DNA from: Desulfovibrio sp. UBA6121
GTDB lineage: Bacteria; Desulfobacterota; Desulfovibrionia; Desulfovibrionales; Desulfovibrionaceae
Length of the DNA: 22,363 nt
NCBI GenBank assembly: GCA_002422505.1
Contig: DIVX01000163.1
Coordinates: 31,525-53,887 of the forward strand
Direction of reading: 5' to 3'
The position numbers were made by a program, and so were the translations under genes. The notes below the pieces were generated by a model, which was not told the origin of the DNA, searched no databases, and saw only the letters and a list, made by a program, of their open reading frames with translations. This document shows, piece by piece, positions 15,852 to 22,363 of this stretch; within the stretch, counting starts at the first letter, position 1; every line of letters starts with the position of its first letter.

Positions 15852-18014
15852 TCAGGACACGCGCACGGCCTCGGTAACGGACTGGACGTTGCGGATCTTG
15901 TCCAGCACGCCGTACAGCTGCGTCAGGTTCGTCACCTCAACGGTGAACTCCATCACCGCGTTGCCGTCCACATTGGACTGGAAGCTGCCCGCGTCGATGT
16001 TCACGTCGTCGCTGGTGAGCAGCGCTGTGACCTGCGAAAGCGCGCCCTTGAAGTTGCGGCACACGATGCGGATCTTGGCCGGGTAGGGCTTGTCCTCCAC
16101 GCCGTCCCAGGCCACGGAGACCAGCCGCTCCGGCTCCAGCTCCTTCAGGTTGGTGCAGTCCGCCGCGTGGATGGTGACCCCGCGCCCGCGCGAGATGTAG
16201 CCCACGATGGGTTCGCCCGGCAGCGGGTTGCAGCAGCTGGCGAAGCGCACCAGCACATCATCCACGCCGCTGATTTTGATGCCCTCGCTCTTCTTGGCCT
16301 TGGCGGCTTCTTCCGAGGCGGGGGCGGGTTCCGGCTTGCGTTCGCGCTCGTCTTGCAGCTTTTCGCCCACGTGCAGCATGCCGTAAAGCTTCTGCAGCAC
16401 CTTGCGCGGGGTCAGCCGCGCGTAGCCCACCTGGGAGAGCAGTTCGTCCACGCTGGGGCAGGCGAATTCTTCGGCCAGCTTCGAAAAATGCCCATCTTTC
16501 GCGGCCTTGGCAACGTTGATGCCAAGCTTGCGACCTTCCTTTTCCAGCATTTCCTTGGCCAGGGTGATGCTGCGGGCGCGTTCCTCGGTGCGGATGTATT
16601 GCTTGATGCGCGTTCTGGCGCGCGCGGTCTTGACGAATTTGAGCCAGTCGCGGCTGGGGTTGCGGTGGGAATCGGTGATGACTTCCACGCGGTCGCCATT
16701 CTTGAGCGGCGTGCCCAGGGGCACCAGGCGACCGTTGACCTTGGCCCCGGCGCAGTGGTCGCCCACCTTGGAGTGCACGGCGTAGGCAAAGTCCACCGGG
16801 GTCGCGCCCTCGGGCAGCTCCTTGATGTCGCCGCGCGGGGTGAACACGTACACCTCGTCCTGGAACAGGTCGATGCGCAGGGAGGCCATGAACTCGCGCG
16901 GGTCCTGCAGATCGCGCTGCCAGTCCAGAATCTGGCGCAGCCAGGTAAAGCGTTCGGCGTCGCGGTTGCTGCCTTTTTTGCCTTTCTCTTTGTACTGCCA
17001 GTGCGCGGCCACGCCGTATTCGGCCACGCGGTTCATCTCCTCGGTGCGGATCTGTATCTCTATGCGCTCGCCGTCCGGCCCGATAACCGTGGTGTGCACG
17101 CTTTGATACATGTTGGCCTTGGGGATGGAGATGTAGTCTTTGAAGCGGCCGGTAACGGGCTTCCAAATGGAGTGGATAAGGCCCAGCACCGCGTAGCAGT
17201 CCTTCAGGCTGTCCACGATGATGCGGAAGGCGATGAGGTCGAAGATCTGGTCCAGGCCAAGCTCCTGCTGCTGCATCTTGGTGTAGATGCTGTAGCGGTG
17301 CTTGGTGCGCCCGGCCACCCGGCCTTTTATGCCGTTCTCCTGCATAATGCCGTTGATGAGCCCGATGACCTTTTCGATGTAGTCATTGCCGGAGGTATGG
17401 TGCGCGGCCACGCCCTGGTCGATCTGCTCGAACACGTCGGGCTTGAGGTACTTGAGGCACAAATCCTCAAGCTCCACCTTGGTGCGGTGCAGGCCCAGGC
17501 GGTTGGCCAGGGGGGCGTAGATCTCCAGCGTCTCTTGGCTGATGAGCCGCTGCTTGACCGAGTTCTGAAAATCGAGGGTGCGCATGTTGTGCAGGCGGTC
17601 GGCCAGTTTGACCATGAGCACGCGGATGTCCTCGGCCATGGCCAAAATCATCTTGCGGATGTTCTCCGCCTGGGCCACGGCCTTGGACTCGAACTGCATC
17701 TTGCTGATCTTGGTCACGCCATCGACAATGTCGGCCACCTCTTCGCCGAAGAGCTCCTCTATCTCGTCGATGGTGGCCTTGGTGTCCTCTACCGTGTCGT
17801 GCAGCAGCCCGGCCACAACCGTGGCCTCGTCGAGCTTCATGTCGGCCAGCACCTTGGCCACGCTCATGGGGTGGGAAAGATAGGGCTCGCCAGAGAGGCG
17901 CGTCTGGCCGGCGTGGGCCTCGGCCGCGAAGATGTACGCCTTCTGGATGAGTTCCAGATCCGGCTTCTCGATGTAGCTGGCGACCTTGTCGGTGATCTCG
18001 TTGATGCGGATCAT
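15852..18014 (-). CDS. rel: Bifunctional (p)ppGpp synthetase/hydrolase, Rel/SpoT family
   Basis: A 720-aa cytoplasmic stringent-response enzyme that makes (p)ppGpp from GTP/GDP and ATP and also hydrolyses it. The hydrolase (HD) domain has H48, HDTVED (72-77) and the DR..N motif (D139, N143), so hydrolysis should be active. The synthetase domain has GRTKHRYSIYTKM (235-247), D259 in FDLIAFR, RFKD (290-293) and EIQIRT (319-324). The RxKD signature marks the bifunctional class rather than RelA. A TGS domain follows (about 387-447), then the FASCCNPLPGEPIVGY Cys-containing segment and a C-terminal ACT domain (about 645-720). Length and domain order are standard. The ATG at 18014 overlaps the stop of the upstream binding-protein gene as TAATG, with GGAG about 11 bases before it, so the two are likely translated together. 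Confidence 0.97.
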   Translation of the reverse strand: MIRINEITDKVASYIEKPDLELIQKAYIFAAEAHAGQTRLSGEPYLSHPMSVAKVLADMKLDEATVVAGLLHDTVEDTKATIDEIEELFGEEVADIVDGVTKISKMQFESKAVAQAENIRKMILAMAEDIRVLMVKLADRLHNMRTLDFQNSVKQRLISQETLEIYAPLANRLGLHRTKVELEDLCLKYLKPDVFEQIDQGVAAHHTSGNDYIEKVIGLINGIMQENGIKGRVAGRTKHRYSIYTKMQQQELGLDQIFDLIAFRIIVDSLKDCYAVLGLIHSIWKPVTGRFKDYISIPKANMYQSVHTTVIGPDGERIEIQIRTEEMNRVAEYGVAAHWQYKEKGKKGSNRDAERFTWLRQILDWQRDLQDPREFMASLRIDLFQDEVYVFTPRGDIKELPEGATPVDFAYAVHSKVGDHCAGAKVNGRLVPLGTPLKNGDRVEVITDSHRNPSRDWLKFVKTARARTRIKQYIRTEERARSITLAKEMLEKEGRKLGINVAKAAKDGHFSKLAEEFACPSVDELLSQVGYARLTPRKVLQKLYGMLHVGEKLQDERERKPEPAPASEEAAKAKKSEGIKISGVDDVLVRFASCCNPLPGEPIVGYISRGRGVTIHAADCTNLKELEPERLVSVAWDGVEDKPYPAKIRIVCRNFKGALSQVTALLTSDDVNIDAGSFQSNVDGNAVMEFTVEVTNLTQLYGVLDKIRNVQSVTEAVRVS

Positions 18015-19663
18015 TATTGTATGAGCTCCGGGCCCTGGTAGGTTTTAGGTATCCACCAGCGGATGAAATTGTGCGTGATGCCTGCGGGCGCGGGCTCTAT
18101 GCCCATTATGCGCGCGTGAACCATGGGCAGGGCCATGGGCACGTAGAGGAAGCAGTACGGCTGTTCTTCGTGCAGTATGGCCTGGATGCGGTCGTACAGG
18201 GGCTTGCGTTTCTGCTGGTCCAGCATTCTGCGGCCACGCTCCAGCAGGTCGTCCAGCTCCGCATTCTTGAAGCCCACAAAGTTGAGCCCGCCCGGTTCGG
18301 CCTTGGACGAATGCCACACGTCGTAAAGATCGGGGTCCTGCAAAATGTTCCAGCTCAACATCACGGCGTCGAAGCGGCCCTTGTCCACGAATTCCTTGAT
18401 GAACGCGGCCCACTCCACCGTGCGGATCTCCACCTTGATGCCCAGGTCCTTCAGGTGGCTTTGGATGATGATGGCCGCCTTGATGCGCTGGCTGTTGCCC
18501 TGGTTGGTAAGAATGGTGAAGGCGAACGGCGTGCCGTGGGCGTCCACCAGCGGGCCGTCGGGCTTGGGGCGCGTCCAGCCCGCCTGGGCCAAAAGCGCCT
18601 TGGCCTTGGCCGGGTCGAACTCGTTGGCCGGAATGCGCTCGTTGAAGGCCCAGGTGCCGGGCTTGTACGGGCCGCCCGTGGCCATGCCCAGCCCCGCCAG
18701 CACGCCGCGCACTATCTCGTCCTTGTCTATGGCGTGCAACAAGGCCCGGCGAACGCGAACATCACGGAACAGCGGACTTTTGAGGTTGTAGCCCAAGAAG
18801 GCATAGCCGGAGGAGACATACTGGAATTTCCGATAGTTCTGCGCCCAGCCCTGCTCTTGCGTCTGGTACAGGTACTGCTGCGGCGAAAGGTTGATGAGGT
18901 CCAGGTTGCCGCTTTTGAGCTCCATGAACTGGGTGGACTGGTCCGGTATGATGCGCATCACCACTTCGTCAATGTAGGCGCGGCCCTCGAAATAATCCGG
19001 GTTGGCGGTGAGCACCAGCCGGTTCCCGGCGGTCCACTCCTTGAGCATGTAGGGTCCGGCGCCCACGGGCTGGCGCGCCAGCGGGGTTTTCAGCAGGTCT
19101 TGGCCCTCCAGCAGGTGCCGGGGCAAAATGGCGTGCGCCCAGGTGACCAGCGCGCGGGCAAAAGGCTTGTCGTAGCGGGCCTCAAAGGTGTATTCGCCCG
19201 TGCGGGTGAACTCCTTCACGGCCAGAAAGTCCTCGGCGTAGGCCGTGGGGGTGTTGGGGTCCACCATGAGCTTGTAGGTGAACTCCACATCGCGCGCGGT
19301 GAGCGGCGTGCCATCGGTCCAGCGGATGTCTTTGCGCAGGGTGAAGCGCAACAGCCGCCCGTCCTCCAGCACCTCGTAGGACTGCGCCGCATAGGGCACG
19401 AGGTTGATGTCCTTGTCGTATTTGAGCGCAGAGACGTAGACAAGATCGGCGATCTCGTGGGAGGAGGAATCAGAGGCCAGCGGGGGAATCAGGTTGCTCG
19501 GCTCGCCGATGGTGGCTTCCACCAGCCTGCCGCCGAACTCCGGAGCAGCCGCAGCGCCTTGTTCCGCAGGCCCCGGCCCAGTTGAGCGCGTGGCATCGTC
19601 CCGGTCGCAGGCGGCCAGAATTAGCAGAACACATAGCGCAATAGACAGAGCCGACCGCTGCAT
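18014..19663 (-). CDS. Peptide/oligopeptide ABC-type substrate-binding lipoprotein (SBP family 5)
   Basis: A 549-aa extracytoplasmic solute-binding protein of the OppA/DppA/AppA type. The signal peptide ends in LILAAC with the lipidated Cys at residue 19. The mature part shows the family pattern: EATIGEPSNLIPPLASDSSS, ALKYDKD, LRFTLRKDIRWTDGTPLTA, VGAGPYMLKEW, NPDYFEG, RVRRALLHAIDKDEIV and AKALLAQAGW. The ligand is probably a peptide but could be nickel, a sugar or another molecule. The start is the ATG at 19663, with an AGAGGA ribosome-binding site just upstream; earlier in-frame codons do not give a signal peptide. No permease or ATPase gene is next to it. Instead it overlaps rel (TAATG), which is unusual and suggests joint expression of nutrient binding and the stringent response. 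Confidence 0.93.
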   Translation of the reverse strand: MQRSALSIALCVLLILAACDRDDATRSTGPGPAEQGAAAAPEFGGRLVEATIGEPSNLIPPLASDSSSHEIADLVYVSALKYDKDINLVPYAAQSYEVLEDGRLLRFTLRKDIRWTDGTPLTARDVEFTYKLMVDPNTPTAYAEDFLAVKEFTRTGEYTFEARYDKPFARALVTWAHAILPRHLLEGQDLLKTPLARQPVGAGPYMLKEWTAGNRLVLTANPDYFEGRAYIDEVVMRIIPDQSTQFMELKSGNLDLINLSPQQYLYQTQEQGWAQNYRKFQYVSSGYAFLGYNLKSPLFRDVRVRRALLHAIDKDEIVRGVLAGLGMATGGPYKPGTWAFNERIPANEFDPAKAKALLAQAGWTRPKPDGPLVDAHGTPFAFTILTNQGNSQRIKAAIIIQSHLKDLGIKVEIRTVEWAAFIKEFVDKGRFDAVMLSWNILQDPDLYDVWHSSKAEPGGLNFVGFKNAELDDLLERGRRMLDQQKRKPLYDRIQAILHEEQPYCFLYVPMALPMVHARIMGIEPAPAGITHNFIRWWIPKTYQGPELIQ

Positions 19664-19694
19664 CAATCCTCTTGCCAAACGCCATAATTTTGCG

Positions 19695-19723
19695 CATATA
19701 ATCTGCGAAGAGCGCCTTGCGAA
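19695..19723 (-). promoter_or_regulatory. Candidate sigma-70 promoter for the binding protein-rel operon
   Basis: On the minus strand, TTCGCA (19723-19718) and TATATG (19700-19695) are 17 bases apart. Each has 4 of 6 consensus matches. They lie about 32 bases upstream of the ATG at 19663, in the AT-richest part of the gap. Found by eye. Confidence 0.35.
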
Positions 19724-19762
19724 TTCAGTATGTCCCAGACGAGGCAAAAAGCCAAGCGGACC

Positions 19763-19790
19763 TTGCTTTCGGGTTCGCAGTGACTAAACT
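19763..19790 (+). promoter_or_regulatory. Weak candidate promoter for the SNF2 helicase gene
   Basis: TTGCTT (19763-19768) and TAAACT (19785-19790) are 16 bases apart, in the gap between the divergent genes and about 80 bases upstream of the helicase ATG. They match 3/6 and 4/6 of the consensus. This is the best plus-strand candidate seen here, but the support is low. Confidence 0.2.
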
Positions 19791-19872
19791 CCCACGTCCC
19801 GGTGTGAGATAGCCCGCAGGATGACAACGCAACGACGCTAGCCAGCAAATATTCAAGGGAGTTTTCGACCGC

Positions 19873-22363
19873 ATGCCCATTGCCGAAGCCGATAAGGTCC
19901 GGGCCATACTCACCCGGTTCACGCGGGAGACAATCCCGGATTACATCATCGAGAACTCCAACGCCCTGCTTGAAGCAGACGGCGTGCAGAAGCTCGACAT
20001 CCAGCAGCGCGACCAGTTCCTGGACGTGGACGGACAGGTGCAGGGCGAGGACTTCCAGATCTACACCTCCGAGCTTGGCCTGAACCTGGCCGACGGCACC
20101 ATCAATTCGTATTGCAACTGCCCGGAATCGTTCTCTGGCGTGTGCCGCCACGTGGGCGCAACGGCGCTCAAGATGCTCAAAAGCCTTTCCGGCGACAAGA
20201 AAAAGGCCGACCTGCCGCGCCCCCGCACCGACTGGCGGCAAACCTTCCGCACCTTTTTCTCCACCGAGCTTGAGCCGGAACCCGGCAAACACTATCTGGT
20301 GTTCCGCATGTACCCGGAGCCCGGCCGCCTGCAGGTGGCCTTTGCCCGCGCCCGCCAGAACAAGAGCGGCGTTTCCGCAGTCCAGCAAGACATCACCCTG
20401 GAGCAGATCATAAAGAATCCGGACTGGTGCGAGCTTTCTCCCGGCCTGCCTAAAGTCGCCGGAATGATCGCCCACTACCTGGACTACCAGGGGCACCGCG
20501 TGGAATTGCCCGCCGGGCTGCACTCCTGGTTCTTCCGGGCCATCAAGAACGAATACTACATGTACCTGCGCGACACCGACTCCCCGGTGCGCATAGAAAC
20601 CAAGACGCTGCAGCTCAGGCTCTCGCCGCAACTGTCGGAAGACGGCCTGGGCTTTGACATCATGCTCTCCCGCGAGGACCGCCCGCCCTTCTCCATCCGC
20701 AAAGAGGACGAGATCTTCTTTTACGGGCGCATGCCGCTGTGGGTGTTCTGGAAGGGCAGCTTCCACCCGGTGCAGACCGGCCTCGACCCGGAGCTGATCC
20801 AGGAGATGGTCGAACAGGGGCCCATTGTGCCCCACGCCGATATTTCCGAGTACCTGGACCGCGTGTGGACCAAGATCCCTGTTTCCGACCTGTACGGCCA
20901 GGAGGACTTCCTGGAACGCATGGGCCCCATCTTCCAGCCTGCGGAGTTCAACCCCAAGCTGTTCCTTGATGAAGAAGGCAGCCTGCTGGTGCTCAAAATC
21001 CACTGCATCTACGAAACCGAGCACGGCGAAGTGACCTTGCCCGGCCCCAACCCGGACCTGCAGACCGGCAGCTACCGCTTCGCGGACAAGAGCTACCTCA
21101 TCCGCCGCGCGCAGGACGAAGAGGCCGTGCTCTTCGCCGAGCTGCAGCACATGGGCTTTCAGCCCAGAAGCAACCACACCTGGTTCATGGAACAGGAAGC
21201 GGCCATCAACTTCCTGCTGGATTTCTACCCCATGCTGGTGGAAGGCTACCGCGTTTACGGCGAGCAGAACCTGACCCGCTACAAGGTGCGGCTCAGCAAG
21301 CCCGTCATCAACGCCGAGGTGACCAGCGACGAGGATAACAAGTGGTTCACCCTCGACCTGACCATCCAGTACGACGACCAGACCGTGCCCATAGAGGACA
21401 TTTGGCGCGCCTGGGTGCAAAAGAAGCGCTATGTGCAGTTGAAAGACGGCTCCTATACCAGCCTGCCGGAATCGTGGCTGCGCCGCCTGGGCCATAAGCT
21501 CAAGGCCCTGGGCTTTGACCCCGAGAAGCCGCCCCAGAAGAAGTTCCAGCAGTTCGAGGCCCCCGTGCTGGACAACCTGCTGGACGACATGCCCGGCGCG
21601 CGCACCGACGCCTACTTTGTGAAGCTGCGCGAGAAGATCAGCAACTTCCAGCAGATTCGCCAAATTCCGCCCCCGCGCGGACTCAACGCCACCCTGCGCC
21701 CGTATCAGGTGATGGGCCTCTCCTACCTGAACTTCCTGCGCGAATACGGCTTCGGCGGCATTCTGGCCGACGAAATGGGCCTGGGCAAGACCGTGCAGAC
21801 CCTGGCCTTCGTGCTCTCGCTCATTGAGCGCGGCACCTGCGGCCCCTGCCTCATCGTGGTGCCCACCAGCGTGCTGCCCAACTGGGAGCGCGAGGCCGCG
21901 AAGTTCGTGCCCAGCGTGCGCCGCCTCACCATCTATGGCGCCAAGCGCGACGACCTTTTCGCGCGCATCAAGGATTCGGACATCATCATCACCACCTATG
22001 CCCTGCTCCGCCGCGACCTGGAGGAGCTGACCAAGTACAAGTACATGGTGGTGATTCTGGATGAGGCGCAGAACATCAAGAACCCCAACACCATAACGGC
22101 GCGCTCCGTGCGCAGGCTTGATGCGGAAATGCGCCTGTGCCTTTCGGGCACCCCCATCGAGAACAACCTCTTCGAGCTCTGGAGCCTGTTCGAATTCCTC
22201 ATGCCCGGCTTTTTGGGCTCGCAGCACTCCTTCCAGCGCGGCATAGTTAAACCCATCAAAGACGCCGACGAAGAGACCCTGAACTACCTGCGCAGCCGCG
22301 TGAAGCCTTTTATTCTGCGGCGCACAAAAAACGAGGTCGCCAAGGACCTGCCGCCCAAGATCG
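19873..22363 (+). CDS. SWIM zinc-finger SNF2-family helicase/ATPase, 5' part
   Basis: The first 830 codons of a SNF2 (Swi2/Snf2) ATP-dependent DNA translocase; the frame is open at the window end, so the C-terminal helicase lobe is missing. A SWIM zinc-binding motif lies at the N terminus: C81-N-C83-P, seven residues from C83 to C91, then R-H93. A long middle region (about 130-590) corresponds to the SNF2-associated part of bacterial members. The ATPase lobe starts near 610 with LRPYQVMGLSYL, then ADEMGLGKT (Walker A Lys639), VVPTSVLPNWERE, a DEAQ box (730-733), LSGTPIENN and FILRRTKNEV. Bacterial relatives are usually around 1000-1100 aa; their cellular role is poorly known, probably nucleoprotein remodelling or repair. 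The start is the ATG at 19873; AAGGGAG (19855-19861) precedes it and a TGA at 19822 closes the frame upstream. Confidence 0.93.
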   Translation, partial: MPIAEADKVRAILTRFTRETIPDYIIENSNALLEADGVQKLDIQQRDQFLDVDGQVQGEDFQIYTSELGLNLADGTINSYCNCPESFSGVCRHVGATALKMLKSLSGDKKKADLPRPRTDWRQTFRTFFSTELEPEPGKHYLVFRMYPEPGRLQVAFARARQNKSGVSAVQQDITLEQIIKNPDWCELSPGLPKVAGMIAHYLDYQGHRVELPAGLHSWFFRAIKNEYYMYLRDTDSPVRIETKTLQLRLSPQLSEDGLGFDIMLSREDRPPFSIRKEDEIFFYGRMPLWVFWKGSFHPVQTGLDPELIQEMVEQGPIVPHADISEYLDRVWTKIPVSDLYGQEDFLERMGPIFQPAEFNPKLFLDEEGSLLVLKIHCIYETEHGEVTLPGPNPDLQTGSYRFADKSYLIRRAQDEEAVLFAELQHMGFQPRSNHTWFMEQEAAINFLLDFYPMLVEGYRVYGEQNLTRYKVRLSKPVINAEVTSDEDNKWFTLDLTIQYDDQTVPIEDIWRAWVQKKRYVQLKDGSYTSLPESWLRRLGHKLKALGFDPEKPPQKKFQQFEAPVLDNLLDDMPGARTDAYFVKLREKISNFQQIRQIPPPRGLNATLRPYQVMGLSYLNFLREYGFGGILADEMGLGKTVQTLAFVLSLIERGTCGPCLIVVPTSVLPNWEREAAKFVPSVRRLTIYGAKRDDLFARIKDSDIIITTYALLRRDLEELTKYKYMVVILDEAQNIKNPNTITARSVRRLDAEMRLCLSGTPIENNLFELWSLFEFLMPGFLGSQHSFQRGIVKPIKDADEETLNYLRSRVKPFILRRTKNEVAKDLPPKI

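Noticed and set aside
13639..16086. An 815-codon plus-strand frame running from inside the giant gene across the gap into rel.
   Set aside because: It is out of frame with the CHAT domain and antisense to rel at its end; its Gly/Pro/Arg/Ala-rich translation marks it as a shadow.

Overview
The window is GC-rich bacterial DNA with dense, mostly overlapping genes. The gene content suggests a Gram-negative cell with an outer membrane: lipoproteins, an AsmA/YdbH-type envelope protein, a chemoreceptor and a single long Rel-type stringent-response enzyme. The overall style resembles a Desulfovibrio-like member of the Desulfobacterota. That placement is inference from protein style and composition, because no taxonomic marker gene is complete here.

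Layout. (1) Positions 1-90 hold the 3' part of a tRNA-Arg(CCG) and its intrinsic terminator. (2) Positions 122-740 hold a Cu/Zn superoxide-dismutase-like lipoprotein that lacks one copper ligand and the active-site Arg, then a bidirectional terminator. (3) Positions 756-2516 on the minus strand encode a methyl-accepting chemotaxis protein whose Cache/PDC-like sensor sits at the cytoplasmic C terminus. A good sigma-54-type promoter lies in front of it. (4) Positions 2713-15613 hold a plus-strand operon of three genes joined by two ATGA overlaps: a 1258-aa AsmA/YdbH-like intermembrane protein, a 198-aa lipoprotein ending in a YdbL-like (DUF1318) domain, and a 2844-aa exported protein. The large protein has a TolB-like beta-propeller, long TPR arrays, an internal degenerate CHAT domain and a C-terminal CHAT (caspase-like) domain with an intact His/Cys dyad. 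(5) Positions 15852-19663 on the minus strand hold a peptide-binding lipoprotein and a bifunctional (p)ppGpp synthetase/hydrolase, overlapping as TAATG. (6) From 19873 to the end runs the first 830 codons of a SWIM zinc-finger SNF2 helicase, divergent from (5).

The most interesting locus is (4). YdbH-type proteins are thought to bridge the inner and outer membranes and carry phospholipid. Here the bridge and its lipoprotein partner are translationally coupled to a giant exported caspase-like protease with a pseudo-protease copy inside it. This suggests an envelope surveillance or proteolytic control system linked to lipid transport. The architecture is read directly from the sequence; the function is a hypothesis.
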